A stretch of DNA of 64,000 nt. Source: Smallanthus sonchifolius. Taxonomy: Eukaryota > Streptophyta > Magnoliopsida > Asterales > Asteraceae. Position numbers and translations under genes: made by a program. This document shows, piece after piece, positions 34,343 through 46,404 of the stretch. Under the pieces are notes generated by a model. The model was not told the DNA's origin. It saw only the letters and a program-made list of their open reading frames with translations, and did not search any database. The stretch spans positions 22,733,501 to 22,797,500 of the forward strand of contig CM042035.1 in assembly GCA_023525975.1 (NCBI GenBank). Reading direction: 5' to 3'. Numbering within the stretch: position 1 is the stretch's first letter; every line of letters starts with the position of its first letter.

Positions 34343-34739
34343 GAAATCACTCTTTCATTCTATTACTTTATCCTCTTCCACACATGACTCATTTTTCCTT
34401 GCATTCTCCTCTTGCGCGCGCGTTCCGCCTTACGTCAACACGCGCGTCACCCGCCGGCGAGCGTTTATTTCTTATACTTCCTTGTACAAAATAATCCCAC
34501 GCTCACTCGGGGCGTAAGAATAATTGACTAGTATATGAAGACACACGTGTTCCACTCGACGTCTAAACGTGTGTCTCCCGCGATCGGGCTTTCCCCGACA
34601 CGGACCCGCGCGACCGAGTCTTTACGTACGTTGACCGTTTTTTGACAAAAACTCGTTACGCTCACGCCCGCTTGCATAATAATCAACGGATGACGTTGTT
34701 TAGAGTAAAAAAAATAATAAATTAAAAAAGGGGTTGCAA

Positions 34740-34859
34740 CACGAGTACTTCCCAGGGGGTCTCCCATCCTATTACTACTCTCGCCCAAGGAGGCTTAACT
34801 GGGGAGTTCTGATGGGATCTGGTGCTTTAGTGATGGTATGATCGCAACCGAAATAACTC
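34740..34859 (-). rRNA. Divergent 5S gene, unit 56 (class E)
   Basis: 120 bp; class E, close to unit 44 (CAAGGAGGC) but with ACTGGGGAG. Confidence 0.82.
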
Positions 34860-35226
34860 ATTCATTCTATTACTTTAGCCCCTTCCTCACCGGACTCATT
34901 TTTACTTGCATGCTCCTCTTGCGAGCGCGTTCCGCCTTAAGTCTAGACGCGCGTCACCCGCCGTCGAGCGTTTAGTTCTTATACTTCCTTGTACAAAACA
35001 TATTCCCACGCTCACCCGGGGCGTAAGAATAATTGACTAGTATATGAAGACACACGCGTTCCACTCGACGTCTAAACGCGATCGGGCGTACCCAGACACG
35101 GACCCGCGCGCCCGAGTCTTTACGTACGTTGACCGTTTTTTGACAAAAACTCGTTACGCCCACGCCCGCTTGCATAATAATCAACGGGTGACGTTGTTTA
35201 GAGTAAAAAAATTATAACTTAAAAAA

Positions 35227-35345
35227 GGGGTTGCAACACGAGGACTTCCCAGGGGTCACCCATCCTAGTACTACTCTTGCCCAAGCACGCTTAACTGCGG
35301 AGTTCTGATGGGATCCGGTGCTTTAGTGTTGGTATGATCGCAACC
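35227..35345 (-). rRNA. 5S rRNA gene, unit 57 (class B)
   Basis: 119 bp; type class B. Its RNA-3'-side spacer has the same kind of deletion as unit 45 (AAACGCGATCGGGCG at 35076). Confidence 0.87.
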
Positions 35346-35733
35346 GAAATAACACTTTCATTCTATTACTTTATCCCCTTCCACACATGACTCATTTTTA
35401 CTTGCATTCTCCTCTTGCGCGCGCGTTCCGCCTTACGTCAACACGCGCGTCACCCGCCGGCGAGCGTTTATTTCTTATACTTCCTTGTACAAAACATATT
35501 CCCACGCTCACCCGGGGCGTAAGAATAATTGACTAGTATATGAAGACACACGCGTTCCACTCGACGTCTAAACGTGTGTCTCCCGCGATCGGGCGTTCCC
35601 CGAAACGGACCCGCGCGCCCGAGTCTTTACGTACGTTTACTTTTTTTGACAAAAACTCGTTACGCCCACGCCCGCTTGCATAATAATCAACAGCTGACGT
35701 TGTTTAGAGTAAAAAAAATCAAAACGTGAAAAA

Positions 35734-35853
35734 GAGGTTGCAACACGAGGACTTCCCAGGGGGTCTCCCTTCCTAGTACTACTCTCGCCCAAGCTGGCTT
35801 AACTTGGAAGTTCTGATGGGATCTGGTGCTTTAGTGATGGTATGATCGCAACC
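35734..35853 (-). rRNA. Divergent 5S gene, unit 58 (class D)
   Basis: 120 bp; class D. A 51-bp spacer duplication lies upstream of it at 35908-36009. Confidence 0.82.
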
Positions 35854-35907
35854 GAAATAACTCATTCATTCTATTACTTTAGCCCCTTCCTCACCGGATT
35901 CATTTTT

Positions 35908-36009
35908 ACTTGCATTCTCCTCTTGCGAGCGCGTTCCGCCTTAAGTCTACACGCGCGTACTTGCATTCTCCTCTTGCGAGCGCGTTCCGCCTTAAGTCTA
36001 CACGCGCGT
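35908..36009. repeat. 51-bp tandem duplication in 5S spacer
   Basis: Two exact 51-bp copies, 35908-35958 and 35959-36009, each from ACTTGCATTC to ACACGCGCGT. Other spacers have one copy. The join CGCGCGT|ACTTGC is unique in the window. Confidence 0.92.
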
Positions 36010-36293
36010 CACCCGCTGGCGAGCGTTTAGTTCTTATACTTCCTTTTAAATAAAATTATCCCACGCTCACCCGGCGTAAAAATAATTGACTAGTATATCA
36101 AGACACACGCGTTCCAACCGACATCTAAACGTGCGTCACCCGCGATAGGGAGTTCCCCGATACGTGACCCCCGCGCTCGAGTCTTTACGTACGTTGACCT
36201 TTTTTTTACAAAAACTCGTTACGCCCACGCCCGCTTGCATAATAATCAACGGGTGACGTTGTATAGAGTAAAAAAAATTCATAACTTGAAAAA

Positions 36294-36413
36294 GGGATTG
36301 CAACACGAGGACTTCCAAGGGGGTCACCCATCCTAGTACTACTCTCGCCCAAGCACGCTTAACTGCGGAGTTCTGATGGGATCCGGTGCTTTAGTGCTGG
36401 TATGATCGCAACC
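36294..36413 (-). rRNA. Hybrid 5S gene, unit 59 (C 3' end, A body)
   Basis: 120 bp. The RNA 3' end and spacer behind it are class C (C117T, TATAGAG spacer) while nt 1-97 and the upstream spacer are class A (G97T, no G85C or T79A). The exchange lies in nt 98-116. Confidence 0.87.
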
Positions 36414-36801
36414 GAAATAACTCTTTCATTCTATTACTTTATCCCCTTCCACACATGACTCATTTTTACTTGCATTCTCCTCTTGCGCGCGCGTTCCGCC
36501 ATACGTCAACACGCGCGTCACCCGCCGGCGAGCGTTTAGTTCTTATACTTCCTTGTACAAAACATATTCCCACGCTCACCCGGGGCGTAAGAATAATTGA
36601 CTAGTATATGAAGACACACGCGTTCCACTCGACGTCTAAACGTGTATCTCCCGCGATCGGGCATTCCCCGACACGGACCCGCGCGCCCGAGTCTTTACGT
36701 ACGTTGACCGTTTTTTTACAAAAACTCGTTACGCCCACGCCCGCTTGCATAATAATCAACAGGTGACGTTGTTTAGTGTAAAAAAATAATAACTTAAAAA
36801 A

Positions 36802-36921
36802 GGGGTTGCAACACGAGGACTTCCAAGGGGGTCACCCATCCTAGTACTACTCTCGCCTAAGCACGCTTAACTGCGAAGTTCTGATGGGATCCGGTGCTTT
36901 AGTGCTGGTATGATCGCAACC
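36802..36921 (-). rRNA. 5S rRNA gene, unit 60 (class A variant)
   Basis: 120 bp; the same variant as unit 49 (CGCCTAAGC, GCGAAG), 5630 bp away. Confidence 0.88.
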
Positions 36922-37310
36922 GAAATAACTCTTTCATTCTATTACTTTATCCCCTTCCACACATGACTCATTTTTACTTGCATTCTCCTCTTGCGCGCGT
37001 GTTCCGCCTTACGTCAACACGTGCGTCACCCGCCGGCGAGCGTTTAGTTCTTATACTTCCTTGTACAAAACATATTCCCACGCTCACCCGGGGCGTAAGA
37101 ATAATTGACTAGTATATGAAGACACACGCGTTCCACTCGACGTCTAAACGTGTGTCTCCCGCGATCGGGCGTTCCCAGACACGGACCCGCGCGCCCGAGT
37201 CTTTACGTACGTTGACCGTTTTTTGACAAAAACTCGTTACGGCCACGCCCGCTTGCATAATAATCAACGGGTGACGTTGTTTAGAGTAAAAAAAATTATA
37301 ACTTAAAAAA

Positions 37311-37429
37311 GGGGTTGCAACACGAGGACTTCCCAGGGGTCACCCATCCAAGTACTACTCTTGCCCAAGCACGCTTAACTGCGGAGTTCTGATGGGATCC
37401 GGTGCTTTAGTGTTGGTATGATCGCAACC
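37311..37429 (-). rRNA. 5S rRNA gene, unit 61 (class B)
   Basis: 119 bp; class B with CATCCAAGTAC. The spacer marker ACGGCCACGCC behind it is shared with unit 84 only. Confidence 0.87.
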
Positions 37430-37818
37430 GAAATAACACTTTCATTCTATTACTTTATCCCCTTCCACACATGACTCATTTTTACTTGCATTCTGCTCTT
37501 GCGCCCGCGTTCCGCCTTACGTCAACATGCGCGTCACCCGCCGGCGAGCGTTTATTTCTTATACTTCCTTGTACAAAACATATTCCCACGCTCACCCGGG
37601 GCGTAAGAATAATTGACTAGTATATGAAGACACACGCGTTCCACTCGACGTTTAAACGTGTGTCTCCCGCGATCGGGCGTTCCCCGAAACGGACCCGCGC
37701 GCCCGAGTCTTTACGTACGTTTACCTTTTTTGACAAAAACTCGTTACGCCCACGCCCGCTTGCATAATAATCAACAGCTGACGTTGTTTAGACTAAAAAA
37801 AAATCAAAACGTGAAAAA

Positions 37819-37938
37819 GAGGTTGCAACACGAGGACTTCCCAGGGGGTCTCCCTTCCTAGTACTACTCTCGCCCAAGCTGGCTTAACTTGGAAGTTCTG
37901 ATGGGATCTGGTGCTTTAGTGATGGTATGATCGCAACC
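37819..37938 (-). rRNA. Divergent 5S gene, unit 62 (class D)
   Basis: 120 bp; type class D. Confidence 0.82.
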
Positions 37939-38327
37939 GAAATAACTCATTCATTCTATTACTTTAGCCCCTTCCTCACCGGATTCATTTTTACTTGCAT
38001 GCTCCTCTTGCGAGCGCGTTCCGCCTTAAGTCTACACGCGCGTCACCCGTTGTCGAGCGTTTAGTTCTTATACTTCCTTTTAAATAAAATTATCCCACGC
38101 TCACCCCGCGTAAAAATAATTGACTAGTATATCAAGACACACGCGTTCCACCCGACATCTAAACGTGCGTCACCTGCGATCGGGCGTTCCCCGATACGTG
38201 ACCCCCGCGCTCGAGTCTTTACGTACGTTGACCTTTTTTTTACAAAAACTCGTTACGCCCACGCCCGCTTGCATAATAATCAACGGGTGACATTGTATAG
38301 AGTAAACAAAATTCATAACTTGAAAAA

Positions 38328-38447
38328 GGGATTGCAACACGAGGACTTCCCAGGGGGTCACCGATCCTTGTACTACTCTCGCCCAAGCACGCTTAACTGC
38401 GGAGTTCTGATGGGATCCGGTGCTTTAGTGTTGGTATGATCGCAACC
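38328..38447 (-). rRNA. 5S rRNA gene, unit 63 (class C)
   Basis: 120 bp; class C; the distal T-run is broken (plus strand AGTAAACAAAATTC), shared with unit 86. Confidence 0.88.
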
Positions 38448-38835
38448 GAAATAACACTTTCATTCTATTACTTTATCCCCTTCCACACATGACTCATTTT
38501 TACTTGCATTCTCCTCTTGCGCGCGCGTTCCGCCTTACGTCAACACGTTCGTCACCCGCCGGCGAGCGTTTAGTTCTTATACTTCCTTGTACAAAACATA
38601 TTCCCACGCTCACCCGGGGCGTAAGAATAATTGACTAGTATATGAAGACACACGCGTTCCACTCGACGTCTAAACGTGTGTCTCCCGCGATCGGGCGTTC
38701 CCCGACACGGACCCGCGCGCCCGAGTCTTTACGTACGTTGACCGTTTTTTGACAAAAACTCGTTACGCCCACGCCCGCTTGCATAATAATCAACGGGTGA
38801 CGTTGTTTAGAGTAAAAAAAATAATAACTTAAAAA

Positions 38836-38955
38836 GGGGTTGCAACACGAGGACTTCCAAGGGGGTCACCCATCCTAGTACTACTCTCGCCCAAGCACGC
38901 TTAACTGCGGAGTTCTGATGGGATCCGGTGCTTTAGTGCTGGTATGATCGCAACC
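38836..38955 (-). rRNA. 5S rRNA gene, unit 64 (class A, near canonical)
   Basis: 120 bp; G97T only, proximal terminator of five T. Candidate active gene. Confidence 0.92.
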
Positions 38956-39343
38956 GAAATAACTCTTTCATTCTATTACTTTATCCCCTTCCACACATGA
39001 CTCATTTTACTTGCATTCTCCTCTTGCGCGCGCGTTCCGCCTTACACAAACACGCGCGTCACCCGCCGGTTAGCGTTTAGTTCTTATACTTCCTTGTACA
39101 AAACATATTCCCACGCTCACCCGGGGCGTAAGAATAATTGACTAGTATATGAAGACACACGCGTTCCACTCGACGTCTAAACGTGTGTCTCCCGCGATCG
39201 GGCGTTCCCAGACATGGACCCGCGCGCCCGAGTCTTTACGTACGTTGACCGTTTTTTGACGAAAACTCGTTACGCCCACGCCCGCTTGCATAATAATCAA
39301 CGGGTGACGTTGTTTAGAGTAAAAAAAATAATAACTTAAAAAA

Positions 39344-39463
39344 GGGGTTGCAACACGAGGACTTCCAAGGGGGTCACCCATCCTAGTACTACTCTCGCCT
39401 AAGCACGCTTAACTGCGGAGTTCTGATGGGATCCGGTGCTTTAGTGCTGGTATGATCGCAACT
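39344..39463 (-). rRNA. 5S rRNA gene, unit 65 (class A variant)
   Basis: 120 bp; G97T, CGCCTAAGC and G1A (plus strand GCAACT). Confidence 0.88.
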
Positions 39464-39846
39464 GAAATAACTCTTTCATTCTATTACTTTATCCCTTCCA
39501 CACATTACTCATTTTTACTTGCATTCTCCTCTTGCGCGCGCGTTCCGCCTTACGTCAATAATCGCGTCACCCGCCGGCGAGCGTTTAGTTCTTATACTTC
39601 CTTGTACAAAACATATTCCCACGCTCACCCGGGGCGTAAGAATAATTGACTAGTATATGAAGACACACGCGTTCCACTCGACGTCTAAACGTGTGTCTCC
39701 CGCGATCGGGCGTTCCCCGAAACGGACCCGCGCATTAGAGTCTTTACGTACGTTGACCGTTTTTTGACAAAAACTCGTCACGCCCGCTTGCATAATAATC
39801 AACGGGTGACGTTGTTTAGAGTAAAAAAAAATAATAACTTAAAAAA

Positions 39847-39966
39847 GGGGTTGCAACACGAGGACTTCCCAGGGGGTCACCCATCCTAGTACTACTCTCG
39901 CCCAAGCATGCTTAACTGCGGAGTTCTGATGGGATCCGGTGCTTTAGTGCTGGTATGATCGCAACC
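39847..39966 (-). rRNA. 5S rRNA gene, unit 66 (near canonical)
   Basis: 120 bp; one change, G58A in the A box (plus strand GCATGC). Lacks G97T. Shares the change with unit 87. Confidence 0.91.
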
Positions 39967-40356
39967 GAAATAACACTTTCATTCTATTACTTTATCCCCT
40001 TCCACACATGACTCATTTTTACTTGCATTCTCCTCTTGCGCGCGCGTTCCGCCTTAAGTCAACACGCGCATCACCCGCCGGCTAGCGTTTAGTTCTTATA
40101 CTTCCTTGTACAAAACATATTCCCACGCTCACCCGGGGCGTAAGAATAATTGACTAGTATATGAAGACACACGCGTTCCACTCGACGTCTAAACGTGTGT
40201 CTCTCGCGATCGGGCTTTCCCCGACACGGACCCGCGCGACCGAGTCTTTACGTACGTTAACAGTTTTATGACAAAAACTCGTTACGCCCACGCCCGCTTG
40301 CATAATAATCAACGGATGACGTTGTTTAGAGTAAAAAAAAATAATAAATTAAAAAA

Positions 40357-40475
40357 GGGGTTGCAACACGAGGACTTCCCAGGGGTCACCCATCATTGTA
40401 CTACTCTCGCCCTAGCACGCTTAACTGTGGAGTTCTAATGGGATCCGGTGCTTTAATGCTGGTATGAACGCAACC
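40357..40475 (-). rRNA. 5S rRNA gene, unit 67 (class F)
   Basis: 119 bp; A8T, C20T, C39T, G48A, T63A, T79A, G81T and one C lost from C91-95. Helix II can still pair with a wobble, but A and C boxes are altered. Confidence 0.85.
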
Positions 40476-40857
40476 GAAATAACTCTTTCATTCTATTACT
40501 TTATCCCCTTCCACACATTACTCATTTTAACTTGCATTCTCCTTTTGCGCGCGCGTTCCGCCTTACGTAAACACGCGCGTCACCCGCCGGCGAGCGTTTA
40601 GTTCTTATACTTCCTTGTACAAAACATATTCCCACGCTCACCCGGGGCGTAAGAATAATTGACTAGTATATGATGACACACGCGTTCCACTCGACGTCTA
40701 AACGTGTGTCTCCCACGATCGGGCGTTCCACGACACGGACCCGCGCGCCCGAGTCTTTACGTACGTTGACCGTTTTTTGACAAAAACTCGTTACGCCCAC
40801 GCCCGCTTGCATAATAATCAACGGGTGACGTTGTTTAGAGTAAAAAAAATAATAACT

Positions 40858-40966
40858 ACGAGGACTTCCAAGGGGGTCACCCATCCTAGTACTACTCTCG
40901 CCCAAGCACGCTTAACTGCGGAGTTCTGATGGGATCCGGTGCTTTAGTGCTGGTATGATCGCAACC
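40858..40966 (-). pseudogene. 5S rRNA pseudogene, unit 68 (class T3, 3' end lost)
   Basis: 109 bp. RNA nt 110-120 and the proximal T-run are deleted: the plus strand goes from AATAACT straight to ACGAGG. The 3' strand of helix I is gone. Nt 1-109 are class A. A run of eight T follows about 9 nt later and could still end a transcript. Confidence 0.87.
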
Positions 40967-41355
40967 GAAATAACACTTTCATTCTATTACTTTATCCCCT
41001 TCCACACATGACTCATTTTTACTTGCATTCTCCTCTTGCGCGCGCGTTCCACCTTAAGTCAACACGCGCATCACCCGCCGGCTAGCGTTTAGTTCTTATA
41101 CTTCCTTGTACAAAACATATTCCCACGCTCACCCGCGGCGTAAGAATAATTGACTAGTATATGAAGACACACGCGTTCACTCGACGTCTAAACGTGTGTC
41201 TCTCGCGATCGGGCTTTCCCCGACACGGACCCGCGCGACCGAGTCTTTACGTACGTTAACCGTTTTTTGACAAAAACTCGTTACGCCCACGCCCGTTTGC
41301 ATAATAATCAACGGATGACGTTGTTTAGAGTAAAAAAAAATAATAAATTAAAAAA

Positions 41356-41475
41356 GGGGTTGCAACACGAGGACTTCCCAGGGGGTCACCCATCATTGTA
41401 CTACTCTCGCCCTAGCACGCATAACTGTGGAGTTCTAATGGGATCCGGTGCTTTAATGCTGGTATGAACGCAACC
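41356..41475 (-). rRNA. 5S rRNA gene, unit 69 (class F)
   Basis: 120 bp; class F with an A-box change (plus strand GCACGCATAAC). Confidence 0.85.
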
Positions 41476-41858
41476 GAAATAACTCTTTCATTCTATTACT
41501 TTATCCCCTTCCACACATGACTCATTTTTACTTGCATTCTCCTTTTGCGCGCGCGTTCCGCCTTACGTAAATACGCGCGTCACCCGCCGGCGAGCGTTTA
41601 GTTCTTATACTTCCTTGTACAAAACATATTCCCACGCTCACCCGGGGCGTAAGAATAATTGACTAGTATATGATGACACACGCGTTCCACTCGACGTCTA
41701 AACGTGTGTCTCCCACGATCGGGCGTTCCACGACACGGACCCGCGCGCCCGAGTCTTTACGTACGTTGACCGTTTTTTGACAAAAACTCGTTACGCCCAC
41801 GCCCGCTTGCATAATAATCAACGGGTGACGTTGTTTAGAGTAAAAAAAAATAATAACT

Positions 41859-41967
41859 ACGAGGACTTCCAAGGGGGTCACCCATCCTAGTACTACTCTC
41901 GCCCAAGCACGCTTAACTGCGGAGTTCTGATGGGATCCGGTGCTTTAGTGCTGGTATGATCGCAACC
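41859..41967 (-). pseudogene. 5S rRNA pseudogene, unit 70 (class T3)
   Basis: 109 bp; the same 3' deletion as unit 68, otherwise class A. Confidence 0.87.
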
Positions 41968-42356
41968 GAAATAACTCTTTCATTCTATTACTTTATCCCC
42001 TTCCACACATAACTCATTTTTACTTGCATTCTCCTCTTGCGCGCGCGTTCCGACTTACGTCAACACGCGCGTCACCCGCCGGCGAGCGTTTAGTTCTTAT
42101 ACTTCCTTGTACAAAACAAATTCCCACGCTCACCCGGGGCGTAAGAATAATTGACTAGTATATGAAGACACACGCGTTCCACTCGACGTCTAAACGTGTG
42201 TCTCCCGCGATCGGGAGTTCCCAAACTCGGACCCGCGCGCCCGAGTCTTTACGTACGTTGACCGTTTTTTGACAAAAACTCGTTACGCCCACGCCCGCTT
42301 GCATAATAATCAACGGGTGACGTTGTTTAGAGTAAAAAAAATTATAACTTAAAAAA

Positions 42357-42475
42357 GGGGTTGCAACACGAGGACTTCCCAGGGGTCACCCATCCTAGTA
42401 CTACTCTTGCCCAAGCACGCTTAACTACGGAGTTCTGATGGGATCCGGTGCTTTAGTGTTGGTATGATCGCAACC
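42357..42475 (-). rRNA. 5S rRNA gene, unit 71 (class B)
   Basis: 119 bp; class B with ACTACGGAG on the plus strand (C49T). Confidence 0.87.
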
Positions 42476-42864
42476 GAAATAACACTTTCATTCTATTACT
42501 TTATCCCCTTCCACACATGACTCATTTTTACTTGCATTCTCCTCTTGCGCGCGCGTTCCGCCTTACGTCAACACGCGCGTCACCCGCCGGCGAGCGTTTA
42601 TTTCTTATACTTCCTTGTACAAAACATATTCCTACGCTCACTCGGGGCGTAAGAATAATTGACTAGTATATGAAGACACACGCGTTCCACTCGACGTCTA
42701 AACGTGTGTCTCCCGCGATCGGGCGTTCCCCGAAACGGACCCGCGCGCCCGAGTCTTTACGTACGTTTACCTTTTTTGACAAAAACTCGATACTCCCACG
42801 CCCGCTTGCATAATAATCAACAGCTGACGTTGTTTAGAGTAAAAAAAAATCAAAACGTGAAAAA

Positions 42865-42984
42865 GAGGTTGCAACACGAGGACTTCCCAGGGGGTCTCCC
42901 TTCCTAGTACTACTCTCGCCCAAGCTGGCTTAACTTGGAAGTTCTGATGGGATCTGGTGCTTTAGTGATGGTATGATCGCAACC
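42865..42984 (-). rRNA. Divergent 5S gene, unit 72 (class D)
   Basis: 120 bp; class D. The spacer behind it has CTCGATACTCCC in place of CTCGTTACGCCC, a marker shared with units 77 and 80. Confidence 0.82.
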
Positions 42985-43373
42985 GAAATAACTCATTCAT
43001 TCTATTACTTTAGCCCCTTCCTCACCGGATTCATTTTTACTTGCATGCTCCTCTTGCGACCGCGTTCCGCCTTAAGTCTACACGCGCGTCACCCGCTGGC
43101 GAGCGTTTAGTTCTTATACTTCCTTTTAAATAAAATTATCCCACGCTCACCCGGCGTAAAAATAATTGACTAGTATATCAAGACACACGCGTTCCACCCG
43201 ACATCTAAACGTGCGTCACCCGTGATCGGGCGTTCCCCGATACGTGACCCCCGCGCTCGAGTCTTTACGTACGTTGACCTTTTTTTTACAAAAACTCGTT
43301 ACGCCCACGCCCGCTTGCATAATAATCAACGGGTGACGTTGTATAGAGTAAAAAAAATTCATAACTTGAAAAA

Positions 43374-43493
43374 GGGATTGCAACACGAGGACTTCCCAGG
43401 GGGTCACCGATCCTTGTACTACTCTCGCCCAAGCACGCTTAACTGCGGAGTTCTGATGGGATCCGGTGCTTTAGTGTTGGTATGATCGCAACC
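43374..43493 (-). rRNA. 5S rRNA gene, unit 73 (class C)
   Basis: 120 bp; class C. First of three identical C genes with CGTGATCGGG in the spacer behind (with units 78 and 81). Confidence 0.88.
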
Positions 43494-43881
43494 GAAATAA
43501 CACTTTCATTCTATTACTTTATCCCCTTCCACACATGACTCATTTTTACTTGCATTCTCCTCTTGCGCGCGCGTTCCGCCTTACGTCAACACGCGCGTCA
43601 CCCGCCGGCGAGCGTTTAGTTCTTATACTTCCTTGTACAAAACATATTCCCACGCTCACCCGGGGCGTAAGAATAATTGACTAGTATATGAAGACACACG
43701 CGTTCCACTCGACGTCTAAACGTGTGTCTCCCGCGATCGGGCGTTCCCCGACACGGACCCGCGCGCCCGAGTCTTTACGTACGTTGACCGTTTTTTGACA
43801 AAAACTCGTTACGCCCACGCCCGCTTGCATAATAATCAACGGGTGACGTTGTTTAGAGTAAAAAAAATAATAACTTAAAAA

Positions 43882-43949
43882 GGGGTTGCAACACGAGGAC
43901 TTCCAAGGGGGTCACCCATCCTAGTACTACTCTCGCCCAAGCACGCTTA
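43882..43949 (-). pseudogene. 5S rRNA pseudogene, unit 74 (class T5, 5' half lost)
   Basis: 68 bp, RNA nt 53-120 only. A 176-bp deletion joins GCACGCTTA of the gene to GTTTAGTTC of the spacer across a shared TTA, removing nt 1-52, the start site and the upstream promoter element. What remains is class A. The next unit is about 332 bp away. Confidence 0.88.
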
Positions 43950-44213
43950 GTTCTTATACTTCCTTGTACAAAACATATTCCCACGCTCACCCGGGGCGTA
44001 AGAATAATTGACTAGTATATGAAGACACACGCGTTCCACTCGACGTTTAAACGTGTGTCTCCCGCGATCGGGCGTTCCCCGAAACGGACCCGCGCGCCCG
44101 AGTCTTTACGTACGTTTACCTTTTTTGACAAAAACTCGTTACGCCCACGCCCGCTTGCATAATAATCAACAGCTGACGTTGTTTAGACTAAAAAAAAATC
44201 AAAACGTGAAAAA

Positions 44214-44333
44214 GAGGTTGCAACACGAGGACTTCCCAGGGGGTCTCCCTTCCTAGTACTACTCTCGCCCAAGCTGGCTTAACTTGGAAGTTCTGATGGG
44301 ATCTGGTGCTTTAGTGATGGTATGATCGCAACC
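44214..44333 (-). rRNA. Divergent 5S gene, unit 75 (class D)
   Basis: 120 bp; class D. Its upstream spacer is a C/A hybrid joined near 44490 (TTTTAAATAAAATTATC then GGGGCGTAAGAATAATTG). Confidence 0.82.
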
Positions 44334-44721
44334 GAAATAACTCATTCATTCTATTACTTTAGCCCCTTCCTCACCGGATTCATTTTTACTTGCATGCTCC
44401 TCTTGCGAGCGCGTTCCGCCTTAAGTCTACACGCGCGTCACCCGTTGTCGAGCGTTTAGTTCTTATACTTCCTTTTAAATAAAATTATCCCACGCTCACC
44501 CGGGGCGTAAGAATAATTGACTAGTATATGAAGACACACGCGTTCCACTCGACGTCTAAACGTGTGTCTCCCGCGATCGGGCGTTCCCCGACACGGACCC
44601 GCGCGCCCGAGTCTTTACGTACGTTGACCGTTTTTTGACAAAAACTCGTTACGCCCACGCCCGCTTGCATAATAATCAACGGGTGACGTTGTTTAGAGTA
44701 AAAAAAATAATAACTTAAAAA

Positions 44722-44789
44722 GGGGTTGCAACACGAGGACTTCCAAGGGGGTCACCCATCCTAGTACTACTCTCGCCCAAGCACGCTTA
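44722..44789 (-). pseudogene. 5S rRNA pseudogene, unit 76 (class T5)
   Basis: 68 bp; the same deletion junction as unit 74, exactly 840 bp away. Confidence 0.88.
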
Positions 44790-45054
44790 GTTCTTATACT
44801 TCCTTGTACAAAACATATTCCCACGCTCACCCGGGGCGTAAGAATAATTGACTAGTATATGAAGACACACGCGTTCCACTCGACGTCTAAACGTGTGTCT
44901 CCCGCGATCGGGCGTTCCCAGACATGGACCCGCGCGCCCGAGTCTTTACGTACGTTGACCGTTTTTTGACAAAAACTCGATACTCCCACGCCCGTTTGCA
45001 TAATAATCAACAGCTGACGTTGTTTAGAGTAAAAAAAAATCAAAACGTGAAAAA

Positions 45055-45174
45055 GAGGTTGCAACACGAGGACTTCCCAGGGGGTCTCCCTTCCTAGTAC
45101 TACTCTCGCCCAAGCTGGCTTAACTTGGAAGTTCTGATGGGATCTGGTGCTTTAGTGATGGTATGATCGCAACC
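45055..45174 (-). rRNA. Divergent 5S gene, unit 77 (class D)
   Basis: 120 bp; class D with the CTCGATACTCCC spacer marker. First gene of a 1350-bp block repeated at units 80-82. Confidence 0.82.
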
Positions 45175-45563
45175 GAAATAACTCATTCATTCTATTACTT
45201 TAGCCCCTTCCTCACCGGATTCATTTTTACTTGCATGCTCCTCTTGCGACCGCGTTCCGCCTTAAGTCTACACGCGCGTCACCCGCTGGCGAGCGTTTAG
45301 TTCTTATACTTCCTTTTAAATAAAATTATCCCACGCTCACCCGGCGTAAAAATAATTGACTAGTATATCAAGACACACGCGTTCCACCCGACATCTAAAC
45401 GTGCGTCACCCGTGATCGGGCGTTCCCCGATACGTGACCCCCGCGCTCGAGTCTTTACGTACGTTGACCTTTTTTTTACAAAAACTCGTTACGCCCACGC
45501 CCGCTTGCATAATAATCAACGGGTGACGTTGTATAGAGTAAAAAAAATTCATAACTTGAAAAA

Positions 45564-45683
45564 GGGATTGCAACACGAGGACTTCCCAGGGGGTCACCGA
45601 TCCTTGTACTACTCTCGCCCAAGCACGCTTAACTGCGGAGTTCTGATGGGATCCGGTGCTTTAGTGTTGGTATGATCGCAACC
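45564..45683 (-). rRNA. 5S rRNA gene, unit 78 (class C)
   Basis: 120 bp; class C, copy of unit 73. Confidence 0.88.
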
Positions 45684-46071
45684 GAAATAACACTTTCATT
45701 CTATTACTTTATCCCCTTCCACACATGACTCATTTTTACTTGCATTCTCCTCTTGCGCGCGCGTTCCGCCTTACGTCAACACGCGCGTCACCCGCCGGCG
45801 AGCGTTTAGTTCTTATACTTCCTTGTACAAAACATATTCCCACGCTCACCCGGGGCGTAAGAATAATTGACTAGTATATGAAGACACACGCGTTCCACTC
45901 GACGTCTAAACGTGTGTCTCCCGCGATCGGGCGTTCCCCGACACGGACCCGCGCGCCCGAGTCTTTACGTACGTTGACCGTTTTTTGACAAAAACTCGTT
46001 ACGCCCACGCCCGCTTGCATAATAATCAACGGGTGACGTTGTTTAGAGTAAAAAAAATAATAACTTAAAAA

Positions 46072-46139
46072 GGGGTTGCAACACGAGGACTTCCAAGGGG
46101 GTCACCCATCCTAGTACTACTCTCGCCCAAGCACGCTTA
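46072..46139 (-). pseudogene. 5S rRNA pseudogene, unit 79 (class T5)
   Basis: 68 bp; third copy of the unit 74 junction, 1350 bp after unit 76. Confidence 0.88.
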
Positions 46140-46404
46140 GTTCTTATACTTCCTTGTACAAAACATATTCCCACGCTCACCCGGGGCGTAAGAATAATTG
46201 ACTAGTATATGAAGACACACGCGTTCCACTCGACGTCTAAACGTGTGTCTCCCGCGATCGGGCGTTCCCAGACATGGACCCGCGCGCCCGAGTCTTTACG
46301 TACGTTGACCGTTTTTTGACAAAAACTCGATACTCCCACGCCCGCTTGCATAATAATCAACAGCTGACGTTGTTTAGAGTAAAAAAAAATCAAAACGTGA
46401 AAAA

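Noticed and set aside
28976..35090. Small deletions at AAACGTGATCGGG (28980) and AAACGCGATCGGG (35076) as a common new class
   Set aside because: They affect spacer only, differ slightly from each other, and may be independent; noted under units 45 and 57.
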